Numbered from the stretch's first letter, positions 44,258 through 54,500 are shown. The stretch is 64,000 bases of DNA from JAEDHM01 sp964368645 (GCA_964368645.1 CAYJBY010000004.1:1-64000), one strand, 5' to 3'. Numbers and translations are program-made. Notes: generated by a model from the letters alone, not told the origin.

Positions 44258-45091
44258 TTAGCTTATCAGACGGTACACGTCGGCAGGAATCGCCATCTCG
44301 TACATTTTATCCAAGGCGTCGTCTAGGTCGCGGTAAAGAGCGAAGACGGAAGAACCACTGCCTGTCATACTGAGCATCAGGGATTTTTTGTCCTGCATAG
44401 CCTTCATAACCTCTCCGATACCGTTATTAAGAGCTTCCGCACAGCCCGTAAGCACGTTGGAAACGTAAATTTTCACGTCCTTATATTCGCTGATACCTGC
44501 AAGAATTTCCTCTGTTTTGACGTTGGGTGGGCGTTTCTTCAAATTATCGAAAGCGGAAAAAACGTAGGACGTGGAGCTACCCTCGGGAGGGGTTGCCAGA
44601 AGAACGTACATAGGGGGAAGAGGGGGTAGTTTTTCGATAACGTCGCCGTAGCCTGTGCAACGCGCCAAGCCGCCTTGAAGCAAAAACAAGGTGTCGCTGC
44701 CCAATTCACGCGCCAAAGGCTCCAGTTCGCCGAAGTTGACGTTAAACAGAAGAGCCATCATTTTAAGCACGGCAACCGCGTCGGCGGAACTGCCGCCTAA
44801 GCCGCCGCCTATGGGGATACGGCGCACGATTTCAATATCCACGCCGCTTGTGCCAAACCTTTCCATAAAAAGTTTCGCGGCTTTTTCGGCGTTGCTGTCC
44901 TTGATTTCCTTGCCGACGGTGGTGACGCAGGTCACTAGATTATCGCGGCGTTTTTTCATAGAGAGGGTATCGTGAAGGTCGATAGTCTGCATAAGACTGT
45001 CCAAGAGGTGCATATCCTCGTCCTCGTTTTTACCCATAACGTCCAAGGTAATATTAATTTTGGCGTATGCTTTCATCGAAATTCTGTTCAT
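44258..45091 (-). CDS. ispE: 4-diphosphocytidyl-2-C-methyl-D-erythritol kinase
   Basis: A 277-residue GHMP kinase of the MEP isoprenoid pathway, phosphorylating the 2-hydroxyl of CDP-methylerythritol. AYAKINITLDVMG opens the protein; the ATP loop PIGGGLGGSSADAVAVL (about 92-108) and SMTGSGSSVFAL are intact. Two starts are possible, ATG 45091 and ATG 45076 (MKAYAKIN, the usual family start). Neither has a Shine-Dalgarno sequence, and a TATAAT ends six bases before the first, so translation may be leaderless. No other MEP gene is in the window. Confidence 0.95.
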   Translation of the reverse strand: MNRISMKAYAKINITLDVMGKNEDEDMHLLDSLMQTIDLHDTLSMKKRRDNLVTCVTTVGKEIKDSNAEKAAKLFMERFGTSGVDIEIVRRIPIGGGLGGSSADAVAVLKMMALLFNVNFGELEPLARELGSDTLFLLQGGLARCTGYGDVIEKLPPLPPMYVLLATPPEGSSTSYVFSAFDNLKKRPPNVKTEEILAGISEYKDVKIYVSNVLTGCAEALNNGIGEVMKAMQDKKSLMLSMTGSGSSVFALYRDLDDALDKMYEMAIPADVYRLIS

Positions 45092-45097
45092 AAACCG

Positions 45098-45103
45098 ATT
45101 ATA
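45098..45103 (-). promoter_or_regulatory. -10 box next to the ispE start
   Basis: Minus-strand TATAAT, six bases before the ATG at 45091. No good -35 box stands 16-18 bases further upstream, so the promoter is weaker evidence than those of smpB and ecfA1. Confidence 0.45.
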
Positions 45104-45242
45104 TCATAAAAAATACCGTTTTGTACATATTTTCTCAAACCTTTCGGCGGCTTGCTTAGGGCGTGGAAAAAACTGCTTACAACGTGAACGGCAGAAGTAT
45201 ATATTTTTGCTTCGTGGCAATAATCGGCGTATCGGAGGCGTT

Positions 45243-45761
45243 ATGAAAAAAATTATTTTAGCGGTGGTGATTGTAGCAATAACGGTGATTTGTCTGACAG
45301 GGTGTATGGGTACGGATCGCTCCCAATATATAAGGATACATATACGCGCCAACAGCGACGCGGAAATCGACCAAAGCGTAAAGCTGGAAGTCCGAGACGA
45401 GGTGGTGGCTTTTTTGACGCCGCTTGCAGGCTCCGCGAAAAACAAGGCGGAAATGGAGCAAATCATCAGGGATAACAGGGAAAAAATCGTAGCCAAGGCA
45501 CAAGAAGTGCTGGAGCGTAACGGCTTCACTTACGGCGCGACAGCCGACCTTACCCACGAGGATTTTCCCGAAAAAACCTACGGCGACCTGACCTTAGACG
45601 CAGGCGACTACGACGCCCTTGTGGTGCGTTTGGGCAGCGGCAACGGCGCAAACTGGTGGTGCGTGGCGTATCCGCCCCTTTGCTTTCTCGCAGGTGAGGA
45701 CAACGGCACGGACGAGGTAGCCTACAAGAGTATTATCGCGGAATGGTTTAGAAACAACTGA
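45243..45761 (+). CDS. spoIIR: stage II sporulation protein R
   Basis: A 172-residue SpoIIR, the signal protein secreted from the forespore that triggers SpoIIGA-dependent processing of pro-sigma-E in the mother cell. IRIHIRANSDAEIDQSVKLEVRDEVV is the family hallmark (shown in the N-terminal half), and ANWWCVAYPPLCFL lies near the C terminus. Unusually the signal sequence ends in LTGC (Cys21), so it appears to be a lipoprotein. ATG 45243 has GGAGG upstream. sleB and ypeB follow, forming a sporulation and germination cluster. It shows that the host makes endospores. Confidence 0.95.
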   Translation: MKKIILAVVIVAITVICLTGCMGTDRSQYIRIHIRANSDAEIDQSVKLEVRDEVVAFLTPLAGSAKNKAEMEQIIRDNREKIVAKAQEVLERNGFTYGATADLTHEDFPEKTYGDLTLDAGDYDALVVRLGSGNGANWWCVAYPPLCFLAGEDNGTDEVAYKSIIAEWFRNN

Positions 45762-45908
45762 TAGGGTATCTGATTAATCCGAACTAATCCTAGTGAAAAC
45801 GGCAGCAAAAAACAGACGAGGTCGCCTGCGAAGCTTAATCGGGGGCGAAGCTCGTCAGCAACTGAAAAATATGCGGATAAATCCGAAAAATTTATAGCAA
45901 AGAGGATA

Positions 45909-46607
45909 ATGATGAAAAAGAAATTATGCGTAATAATCAGTATATTGACGGTGGTAGTCTGCGCAGGACTGACAGGCTATGCGTTTGTTTCCACGCCTAC
46001 CGACGTCACGGTAGCCGAGGTTGCGGTTCTTAAGCAAGGCTCCACGGGCAGCTTGGTTAGGTCGGTTCAGACGAAGCTAAAAAACTGGGGCTACTATACA
46101 GGCTCTGTGGACGGGGTTTACGGTGCGAAAACCGTTGCCGCGGTCAAGTATTTTCAGCGGCAGAACGGCTTAACCGCGGACGGAATTATCGGTTCCAAAA
46201 CCGCGGCGGCGTTGGGCGTTACGCTTTCAGGCTCCTCCTCAAGCGGCGGCTACAGCAGTTCTGACGAGTACCTTTTGGCTAGAGTTATTTACGGAGAGGC
46301 AAGGGGCGAACCCTATCAAGGACAAGTGGCTGTGGCGGCGGTGGTGCTTAACCGCGTCAAAAGCTCGAAATTCCCCAACAGCATAGCAGGCGTGGTGTAT
46401 CAAGCAGGAGCTTTTGACTGCGTAAGCGACGGTCAAATCAACCTTTCGCCCAACAGCACGGCACAATCTGCGGCGCGAGACGCTTTGAGCGGTTGGGATC
46501 CCACTAACGGGTGTCTGTACTATTACAATCCTGCCACCGCCACGTCCAAGTGGATATGGAGCAGGGAAATCAGATTAGTAATCGGCAACCACAATTTCGC
46601 CGTCTAA
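45909..46607 (+). CDS. sleB: spore cortex-lytic enzyme SleB
   Basis: A 232-residue secreted enzyme. After a signal peptide (about 1-30) comes a peptidoglycan-binding domain (GSTGSLVRSVQTKLKNWG, about 44-110). A short Ser/Gly linker leads to the Hydrolase_2 (SleB/CwlJ) domain with the catalytic Glu in ARVIYGEARGE. It acts as a lytic transglycosylase on muramic-delta-lactam cortex at germination. AGAGG stands just before the ATGATG pair; the second ATG (45912) has the better spacing. ypeB follows in the conserved order. Confidence 0.95.
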   Translation: MMKKKLCVIISILTVVVCAGLTGYAFVSTPTDVTVAEVAVLKQGSTGSLVRSVQTKLKNWGYYTGSVDGVYGAKTVAAVKYFQRQNGLTADGIIGSKTAAALGVTLSGSSSSGGYSSSDEYLLARVIYGEARGEPYQGQVAVAAVVLNRVKSSKFPNSIAGVVYQAGAFDCVSDGQINLSPNSTAQSAARDALSGWDPTNGCLYYYNPATATSKWIWSREIRLVIGNHNFAV

Positions 46608-46679
46608 CGCATAAGCCGAAAAGGCTTAAAGACGTGCAAAATCTTTGATGATAAAGGGCATTGAAAAAGAGGTGATAAT

Positions 46680-48041
46680 ATGAATGAAAACGCGGAAAAT
46701 CCACGGAAAATCCAAAAAGGACTGATTATCGGACTGATCGTCGCGCTATGTATAGCGGTAGCCGCCGCCATAACCTTAGGCGTACTTTGGGCGGTCAATT
46801 CCTCTAAGGACGCAAAAACCAACGCGGAGTACAGAGCAAGGCTTGAGGACGTTAATAAGCAAAGTTACTACAAGCTGACCTCAAACGTGTCGGATATGGC
46901 TAACGGAATGAACAAGCTGACGGCGGCTTCCACACCTGCGATGCAGAAAACTCTGCTTAATCAAATAACCAATTACGCCGCTTCTGCGGAGACAGCCTTA
47001 TCCGCGCTTATCCCCTCGGACGTCAACGCGGAAAAGACGGTAAAATACGTCAATCAGGTGGGTGATTATTGCGCTTATCTGCAAAAAAAGCTGGATAAGG
47101 GCGGTACTCTCACCGAAGAGGATAAGACCAATTTAGACGGCTTATGCTCGGTGATGCTGAAGATAGAGCAGGCGTTATCGGATTTACGGGAGCAGGTGGA
47201 AAACGGCAACTTTGCGTTTATGGACGACATCGGCGCGGAATCCGTTACGGGTATGCTGGACGACTTGGAAAACACCACGGTGACTTACCCCTCGCTGATT
47301 TACGACGGACCTTTCAGCGACAGCCTTGAAAACAAGGAGCCGAAAGCTCTTGCAGGTACGGTTTACGACGGGGAAAGCGGCAAGGCTAAGGCGGCGGAGT
47401 ACGCAGGAGAGGACGCGGAAAAGGTGGAATTTTTAGGCGAGTCAAAGAACTTCTTTGATATCCTGATGTATTCCGTAAGGACGGACGACGGCTTGCTGTA
47501 CGTGGATATAGCCAAGGTGGGCGGTATGCCCATAGCAATCAATTTGTCGAGGGAAGTAACCGAGCCGCTTTATGAGGAAAAGGACTGCGAAAAGGCGGCT
47601 GCCGAATACCTTGCAGCTATCGGCTTTGACAAAATGACTCCCGTGTGGGTAAGCAACTACAACAGCGTTATGTATATCAACTTCGTTTACACTTCCGAGG
47701 ACGTAATATATTATCCCGATTTGGTGGTCGTTAAGGTAGCGTCCGACAACAAGAAGATAATAGGCTTGGAAGCGTTGAACTACGTGTATAACCACTCCGA
47801 AAGAACCCCCTCCGCCCCTACCGTAACAGAAGAAGAAGCTATCAGCACCGTGACGGCATTTGCGCCTTCGTCGGTAAGACTGGCGGTTATTCCGATTGAC
47901 GGGGGCAAGGAAGCTTTGACTTACGAGCTGTACGGCGAAATAGGAGAGGACAAATATTTCGTTTACGTTAATGCAAAAAGCGGCGAGGAAATCAATATTC
48001 TGCGCGTAATCGACAGTGATAAGGGTATGCTTTTGGATTAG
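46680..48041 (+). CDS. ypeB: germination protein YpeB
   Basis: A 453-residue membrane-anchored protein needed for assembly or stability of SleB. A short cytoplasmic start is followed by a membrane helix (about 15-40), an N-terminal helical domain (about 45-190) and PepSY-like repeats to the end (VEFLGESKNFFDILMYS; ITAVKVASDNKKIIGLEALNY-like segment; KYFVYVNAKSGEEINILRV). sleB-ypeB adjacency is typical of spore formers. The last codons form part of a tandem repeat that extends about 270 bases past the stop. Confidence 0.93.
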   Translation: MNENAENPRKIQKGLIIGLIVALCIAVAAAITLGVLWAVNSSKDAKTNAEYRARLEDVNKQSYYKLTSNVSDMANGMNKLTAASTPAMQKTLLNQITNYAASAETALSALIPSDVNAEKTVKYVNQVGDYCAYLQKKLDKGGTLTEEDKTNLDGLCSVMLKIEQALSDLREQVENGNFAFMDDIGAESVTGMLDDLENTTVTYPSLIYDGPFSDSLENKEPKALAGTVYDGESGKAKAAEYAGEDAEKVEFLGESKNFFDILMYSVRTDDGLLYVDIAKVGGMPIAINLSREVTEPLYEEKDCEKAAAEYLAAIGFDKMTPVWVSNYNSVMYINFVYTSEDVIYYPDLVVVKVASDNKKIIGLEALNYVYNHSERTPSAPTVTEEEAISTVTAFAPSSVRLAVIPIDGGKEALTYELYGEIGEDKYFVYVNAKSGEEINILRVIDSDKGMLLD

Positions 48042-48312
48042 CCTTTACCCACTATCATCAGCGGCAAAAGTATGTTTTCGAAATAGCTTTAGCCATACTA
48101 TTGAAAGCGACAGCGGAATATGCATTTACCCAACTAACGACAGTGATAAGGGTATGCTTTTGGATTAACCTTTATTCCACTATCGACAGCGGCAAAGGTA
48201 CGTCTTCGGAATAGTTTTTGCCCTACTGTTGAAAGCGACAGCGGAATATGCATTTACCCAACTAACGACAGTGGCAAGCTTACGTCTGCGGACTAGCTTT
48301 AGCCCTACTATC
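48012..48312. repeat. 127-bp tandem repeat starting in the ypeB 3' end
   Basis: Two copies of a 127-128 base unit begin at 48012 and 48139 and a partial third at 48267. Each starts GACAGTG and copies 1 and 2 end GCATTTACCCAACTAAC. The first contains the last ten codons and stop of ypeB. Within each unit a 42-46 base sub-repeat (CGACAGYGRYAARGG, then TTTACCCWACTAT-like ends) recurs two to three times, so it is a higher-order repeat. Confidence 0.8.
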
Positions 48313-48744
48313 CTCAATTTTTAGCTTTGCTAAATCAATAAAAATATATTATGCACTTCGGTATCAATCGACGCCGAGGTGCTTTTCTTAATCTGCGCAA
48401 ATCAAAGCCTTGTTCAAAGCTTAATGCAAAAACACTTAAAAGAAAAAGTTGCAAGCATAATTGCCGCAAATAATACCATTTTGTTCTCGCTTCAAACCTA
48501 CAAAAGTCTGTCAATAAACATCTAACAGTAAAATTCCGGCCGAGAAAGGTTTTATCAATAAAGGTTTGATTATTAAACGAGTTGGTTAAAAACCAAAAAA
48601 TGCGTAGGAATAGGTAATAATTCGATTGCGAATCTCTGCTGTTTCTGCTGATTAAAAAGGCTATTACGTTCTGTCGGTGAGAACCTAAACGCAGTGAACG
48701 GGTTGTCCGTCACTAAAATGTCATCGCTACGGACATACAGTCAA
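48313..48744. other. intergenic region between ypeB and the XRE gene
   Basis: Apart from the terminator at 48353-48389 I see no gene or strong structure. The sequence is AT-rich, and short frames lack ribosome binding sites. Confidence 0.5.
48353..48389 (+). terminator. terminator of the spoIIR-sleB-ypeB region
   Basis: GCACTTCGG pairs with CCGAGGTGC (one G-T), followed by TTTTCTT. It lies beyond the tandem repeats. Confidence 0.7.
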
Positions 48745-48948
48745 TTATTCCCACTCTATTCTGCCGATAACATAATCCGCCGAGATTGCAAAAAAATCGC
48801 ACAATTTAATCAATTGTTCAATGTTAGGCTCGTATCTTTCGGTTTCCCAAAAACTGATAGTCCGAAAATCCACGTTCAACGCGGCGGCAAGTTGTTTTTG
48901 TGTAATGTTTTTTTCGGCTCGTAATTCCTTTATGCGTTTTCCATACAT
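48745..48948 (-). CDS. small XRE-family repressor
   Basis: A 67-residue Cro/CI-type helix-turn-helix protein, nearly all one DNA-binding domain: RIKELRAEKNITQKQLAAAL, then the recognition helix in VDFRTISFWETERYEP. It is transcribed away from the DUF6273-type lipoprotein gene. Three matching palindromes in the 124 bases between the two starts are its likely operators, two of them flanking or overlapping the -10 and -35 boxes of the lipoprotein promoter and one near its own start. It probably represses both genes. Confidence 0.9.
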   Translation of the reverse strand: MYGKRIKELRAEKNITQKQLAAALNVDFRTISFWETERYEPNIEQLIKLCDFFAISADYVIGRIEWE

Positions 48949-48956
48949 AGTGTCAT

Positions 48957-49027
48957 TCTAGCAAAATTAGATATAAATGATTGACAACTCTAAGTTTCTT
49001 AGACTATAATATTCTAGTTTTCTTAGA
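48957..49027. promoter_or_regulatory. three operator-like palindromes between XRE and DUF6273 genes
   Basis: Three 15-base sites share TCTAR at one end and TTAGA at the other: TCTAGCAAAATTAGA (48957-48971), TCTAAGTTTCTTAGA (48989-49003) and TCTAGTTTTCTTAGA (49013-49027). Site 2 fills the spacer of the rightward promoter and site 3 covers its start region. Site 1 is nine bases before the XRE start codon. Confidence 0.75.
48981..49010 (+). promoter_or_regulatory. promoter of the DUF6273-type lipoprotein gene
   Basis: TTGACA (48981-48986), 18-base spacer, TATAAT (49005-49010). A repressor bound at either right-hand palindrome would block it. Confidence 0.8.
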
Positions 49028-49072
49028 ATTTTGACTGATTTATTTGCATTTATACAGGGAGGTTTGACCGCT

Positions 49073-51370
49073 ATGAGGAGATTCTGGGTTTTTATGTTGT
49101 TATGTATGCTTGCCATAGCGTTATGCGCTTGCAAAACCGAAGCCGATGATTTTAAGGACGAGGGAAAGACGTACTATTATGTTTCCGATTCAGGTACCCT
49201 TGACTATGACAACTATATTCAGTTAATAGGAAATACCTGCATAGACGGGAATGAGGTTTTTTCTTACGTAGAGGAGGACGGACGAATATATTTGTCTGAT
49301 TCAACCTCGGTGATTAACGGAATTACCAACGGTGATATTATCGTTTTAGAAGGCAAAGGGGCGTTTTATCATACCGAATCAAATTCGGTTGCGTTGCTAA
49401 ACGTCAGCTGCTCTGTTCACCGATATATGTATGACTACTCCTGCGTGGATAAGGTATGCGCTATATGCGGAGAGGGCTTTATTCCTGCAACTACAGCCCA
49501 CTCGCCGAATAACGATTGCCTTTGCGCCGTATGCGGAAAAACCGTTCACGGATTAAAAAACGGCAACTATTGTATTCATAATGACGAGGTTTATTGCGGC
49601 GAATATCCTACCACAAAGAAAATCGAAGGGGTAAAGGTTGGAAGCGCGGCTAATACCAATGGATATTATTACGGTTCGGACGGCTGTTGCTACTCCAAAA
49701 CTCTAGCTACTCCCTGCGGTAAAGGACATACTTTTTCGGACGGCAGTGAGATAGTCGAGCGAGAGGGTGGGGCGCAAAAGGAATACTATTTTGCCGTAGA
49801 ACCGATAAAATGGAGAATTATTGATAAAAACGAGGGCACGGTTTTTTTGCTTTGCGACCTGATAATTGAGGGCAATGCTTATCAAACAGACGTAAAAACG
49901 CGTGAGGACGGGAATTCTTACGTGGGCAATACCTCTTATTACGCCAACAATTATTATCAGAGCGCAATTCGCCGATTGCTTAACGACGGCTTTTATAACA
50001 GTGCCTTTACTGCGGCGCAACGAAACCTCATAATAAGCAAAACAGTTGTTAATACCGCGGCGTCAAGCGGCTACGGCAGTAATATTTATGCTTGCCAAAA
50101 TTCTCAAGATAAGCTGTTTTTATTAAGTCAATCCGAAGTAACGAATGCGGCGTATTTCGGCGAAAACAGCTTACTCAATCCTGTTTTCAATAAGAGAGTT
50201 TCCGATTATGCCAGATGCAAAGGCGTTTTTGCGGAATTATCGGGTAGTGCGACGGACGGCAACGGTTATTGGTGGTTGCGTTCTCCGTGCAATGACGATA
50301 GCAATAGGGTGCAATACGTTACGACGAATGGTTTGGAAAGCACCTTCGGCGAGTTATCCAACTACACAAACAGTACGCTTTTCGGTGTGGTGCCTGCAAT
50401 GTGGCTTACGATTTGCAGCGAACACGTTTACGGCTCGGTGCCGTCCTGTTGCGGAAAAGCGTGCTTAACTTGCGGCGGCGGATACGTAGCTCCTGTCGGT
50501 CAGCACAACCTCAACGGTCAGTGCGTATGCGCGTATTGCGGAAGAACGCAACACGCCTTAACCACATATTGTAAGCACGGTGATTACATATATTTCGGCG
50601 AGTATCCCACCACAATCAAAAACGTCGGCGTATGCGTAGGCTCCTACACAATAGACGGTTATTATTTAGGCTCGGACGGTTGCCGATATGCAAAAAAAAT
50701 TGCACAGCCTTATGGATACGACTATAGATTTTCGGACGGCTCCGAGCTTAAAACAGGCAGAACGTACTATTATAAGGTGGAGCCTATTAAGTGGAGAGTA
50801 TTGCTTGAGGACGGCAGTAAAGCGACAATGCTTTGCGAAACCGTAATCGATGCGAAAAGATTTGACGATAACAGTAACAGGTATAATGAAAGCGAGCTTC
50901 GCAGTTGGTTGAACGGCGCACTTTACCAGTCTGCTTTTTCCGTCGGTCAAAAGTCCATTATCGATACCACGGCAGTGGACAACAGCCCCGAAAGCACGGG
51001 AAATCCCAATACGCTATATGCGTGTGCCACAACTAACGACAAGATATATTTGGCAGGATATTACGAAATTGTCACTTGTGACTACTATGAGTCTTTAGGT
51101 CGTAACGGGTTGATTGATTTTTGTAAAATGCAGAACGGCGTAGTTATTTCCTCGCCCGATCCGGAAATCGTCGCCGCGGCTAAGAATACCAGCGATTATG
51201 CAAGGGGAAACGGCTGTTGGATTAATACCGAAACTAACGGGTACGGCAGCAGTTGGTGGTGGCTGCGTTCTCCTGATGCGGAAGGTATGGCGCGTTTGCT
51301 TCCGTGCCCGGGTGTAGTCACGGATAGCAGTTACGGTGTTCTCCCGATGTGCAGGATTTCCTTAAGCTAA
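49073..51370 (+). CDS. lipoprotein with two DUF6273-type domains
   Basis: A 765-residue protein. ATG 49073 is chosen for AGGGAGGT upstream; the signal ends LCAC (Cys20). Two related halves follow, each with a Cys-rich linker (CVDKVCAICGEGF..CLCAVCGKTVHG; CCGKACLTCGGGY..CVCAYCGRTQHA). After each linker comes a domain with YCGEYPTT or YFGEYPTT, EPIKWRII or EPIKWRVL, AAxR..LN..FY or LRSWLNGALYQSAF, and WWLRSP near the end. This matches the DUF6273 family as I know it, often seen in surface proteins of gut Firmicutes; its function is unknown. Expression is probably controlled by the adjacent XRE repressor. Confidence 0.8.
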   Translation: MRRFWVFMLLCMLAIALCACKTEADDFKDEGKTYYYVSDSGTLDYDNYIQLIGNTCIDGNEVFSYVEEDGRIYLSDSTSVINGITNGDIIVLEGKGAFYHTESNSVALLNVSCSVHRYMYDYSCVDKVCAICGEGFIPATTAHSPNNDCLCAVCGKTVHGLKNGNYCIHNDEVYCGEYPTTKKIEGVKVGSAANTNGYYYGSDGCCYSKTLATPCGKGHTFSDGSEIVEREGGAQKEYYFAVEPIKWRIIDKNEGTVFLLCDLIIEGNAYQTDVKTREDGNSYVGNTSYYANNYYQSAIRRLLNDGFYNSAFTAAQRNLIISKTVVNTAASSGYGSNIYACQNSQDKLFLLSQSEVTNAAYFGENSLLNPVFNKRVSDYARCKGVFAELSGSATDGNGYWWLRSPCNDDSNRVQYVTTNGLESTFGELSNYTNSTLFGVVPAMWLTICSEHVYGSVPSCCGKACLTCGGGYVAPVGQHNLNGQCVCAYCGRTQHALTTYCKHGDYIYFGEYPTTIKNVGVCVGSYTIDGYYLGSDGCRYAKKIAQPYGYDYRFSDGSELKTGRTYYYKVEPIKWRVLLEDGSKATMLCETVIDAKRFDDNSNRYNESELRSWLNGALYQSAFSVGQKSIIDTTAVDNSPESTGNPNTLYACATTNDKIYLAGYYEIVTCDYYESLGRNGLIDFCKMQNGVVISSPDPEIVAAAKNTSDYARGNGCWINTETNGYGSSWWWLRSPDAEGMARLLPCPGVVTDSSYGVLPMCRISLS

Positions 51371-51463
51371 AAAATCCCCGACAAAGGGCGAAACTCCGAA
51401 AAAACTGCGGTGACAATCCCTTGAAACCCAAAAGATTAAATTATGCGTAAGCTCCTAAAACGA

Positions 51464-51492
51464 TTGACTGATTTATTATATTGTAATATAAT
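51464..51492 (+). promoter_or_regulatory. PFOR promoter
   Basis: TTGACT (51464-51469), 17-base spacer, TATAAT (51487-51492), about 50 bases before the start. Confidence 0.75.
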
Positions 51493-51543
51493 AGTGAGGT
51501 CGTAAGACTAAAACTATTGAAAACTTTGATTCAGGAGGTCAAT

Positions 51544-54500
51544 ATGAGTATTACAAAAACCGTAGATGGCAATACCGCCGCTTCACATGCAGCGTATGCG
51601 TTTAGCGAAGTTGCGGCTATTTACCCCATCACCCCGTCCTCTCCTATGGCAGAGGTTGCCGACGAATGGTCGGTGCAGGGACAGAAGAACATTTTCGGAC
51701 AGCAGCTCCGTCTGGCTGAGTTAGAGTCCGAAGCAGGCGCGGCGGGCGCAGTACACGGCTCTTTGTGCGCCGGTGCTTTGACCACTACCTTTACGGCTAG
51801 TCAAGGTCTGCTCCTTATGATTCCCAATATGTACAAAATCGCCGGTGAGTTGCTTCCTTGCGTCTTCCACGTAAGTGCACGTGCTTTGGCTGCTCACGCG
51901 TTGTCTATATTCGGCGACCACGCCGACGTTATGGCTTGCCGTCAGACCGGTTTCGCTATGTTGGCTTCCGCTTCCGTACAGGAAGTTGCCGACTTGGCTA
52001 TCGTTGCTCATTTGGCAACCCTCAAGTCCAAGGTTCCTTTCATACATTTCTTTGACGGTTTCCGTACCAGTCACGAGGTTTCCAAGATTCAGCTTCAGGA
52101 TTACGCAGATATCGCTAAACTGGTTGATATGAAGGATATCGAGGATTTCAGAGCACGCGCTCTTAATCCCGAGCACCCCGTACAGAAGGGCACCGCTCAG
52201 AACCCCGACATTTATTTCCAGAACCGCGAAGCCGCTAACTCTTATTACGATGCAGTTCCCGCTATCGTCAAGACTATGATGCGTAAGGTAAGCAAGCTCA
52301 CCGGACGTAACTACGACTTGTTCGATTACGTAGGCGCACCCGATGCTAAGAAGGTTATCGTAGTTATGGGCAGCGGTTGCGACACCGTTGAAGAGACCGT
52401 TAATTACCTTGCTAAGCAGGGCGTTAAGGTCGGCGCAATCAAGGTTCGCCTGTATCGTCCGTTCTCCGTTAAGGATTTCGTCAAGAAGATACCTGCAACC
52501 TGTAAGTATCTGACCGTTTTGGATCGTACCAAGGAGCCCGGTTCCTTAGGCGAGCCTCTTTATTTGGACGTTGTAGCGGCTTTGAGAGAAGCTAAGGTAG
52601 AGGGCATTAACGTACTTTGCGGACGTTACGGCTTAGGCTCCAAGGAGTTCACCCCCTCTATGGTCAACGCTATTTACCAGAATATGAAGCGCGGCGGCAT
52701 CAACCACTTCACCGTGGGTATCAACGATGACGTTACCTTCAAATCTCTTACCGTTACCGAGAGCATTAACGCGGCTCCTGCCGGAGCTAAGAGCTGTATG
52801 TTCTACGGATTAGGCTCCGACGGCACTGTCGGTGCTAACAAGAACAGCATCAAGATTATCGGCGACCACACCAACAAGTTCGCACAGGGCTATTTCGCTT
52901 ACGACAGCAAGAAGAGCGGCGGTATCACCATCAGCCACCTGCGTTTCGGCGACACCCCCATTCAGAGTCCTTACCTGATTGACCACGCTGACTTTATCGC
53001 TTGCCACAATCAGTCTTACGTTTTGAGATACGATATGCTCTCCTCTATCAAGGACGGCGGTACCTTCCTGCTCAACAGCATTTGGTCCGCTGAGGATATG
53101 GAGGCTCAGCTTCCTGCTTCTATGAAGAACGCTATCGCTCGTAAGCACGTCAAGTTCTACACCTTGGACGGCTTAAAGGTTTTAGAGCAGGTCGGCGCAA
53201 AGCGCGGTGTTAATACCGTTATGCAGGCCGCTTTCTTCAAGCTCGCCGACATTATCCCTTACGCTGACGCTGAGAGATATATGAAAGAAGCTATCAAGAA
53301 GACCTACGGCAAGAAGGGTGACGCAGTAGTCAATATGAACTACGCTTGCGTTGATAACGCTATCGCTAACTTGATTGAGGTTAAGTACCCCGAGAGTTGG
53401 GCAACCACCACCGAGGGCGCGGCTCCCGTGGCTCTTGCAGACAGCGAGTACTTCCGTGACTTCATCAATCCTATCCTTGCTCAAAAGGGCGATGAGCTTC
53501 CCGTTTCCGCTTTCGAGGCGGACGGCGTTGTTCCTACCGCTACCACCCGTTACGAAAAGCGCGGCGTTTCCGCTTTCGTTCCCAAGTGGATTCCCGAGAA
53601 TTGTATTCAGTGCAACCAGTGCGCTTTCGTATGTCCTCACGCGGCAATCCGTCCCGTACTCCAGAAGAGCGAGACCTTAGCGGACAAGCCCGCTAACTTC
53701 GTTACCAAGGCTGCAACCGGCGTTGCCGGCTACGAGTACAGAATGCAGGTTTCCCCGATGGACTGCTTAGGCTGTAAGGTTTGTGTCAACGCTTGTATCG
53801 CCAAAGAGAAGGCGTTGGTTATGGTTCCTTTCGCAGAGGCTCAGGCTAACGACGAGGCTAACTGGGATTACGCTGACAAGCTCCCCGAGACCGACGCTCC
53901 CATCAAGAGAGATAACGTCAAGGGCAGTCAGTTCAACAAGCCTTTGTTCGAGTTCTCCGGCGCGTGCGCAGGCTGTGGCGAGACTCCTTACGTTAAGGTT
54001 ATCACCCAGATGTTCGGCGACAGAATGATTATCGCCAACGCAACCGGTTGTTCCTCCATTTACGGCGGTTCCGCTCCTACCTGTCCTTACGCTAAGAACG
54101 ACGCAGGTCACGGTCCTGCTTGGGCTAACAGCTTGTTCGAGGATAACGCACAGTTCGGCTTCGGTATGAATTTGGCAGTTACCACTCGCCGTAAGGCTCT
54201 CAAGAGCAAGGTCGAGGAGCTCAAGGCTCTCTTGGCTGAAGCTCCTGCTTGCGAGCATACCACCAACGCAGTTGCACTTTGCGACGCTTGGCTCAACACT
54301 ATGAACGATGCGGCTGCCAGCAAGAAGGCGTCTGCCGAGTTGCTTAGTATGGTAGAAGCCTGCAAGGATTGCGGCTGTAAGGCTGACGACCTGTGCAAGG
54401 CTATTTACGCCGACAGAGATTGCCTGACCAAGAAGTCTATGTGGATTTTCGGCGGAGACGGCTGGGCATACGATATCGGTTACGGCGGTTTGGATCACGT

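Noticed and set aside
48694..48924. Plus-strand frame of 76 codons before the DUF6273 gene
   Set aside because: The opposite strand holds a clear helix-turn-helix protein, and the operators lie outside this frame.
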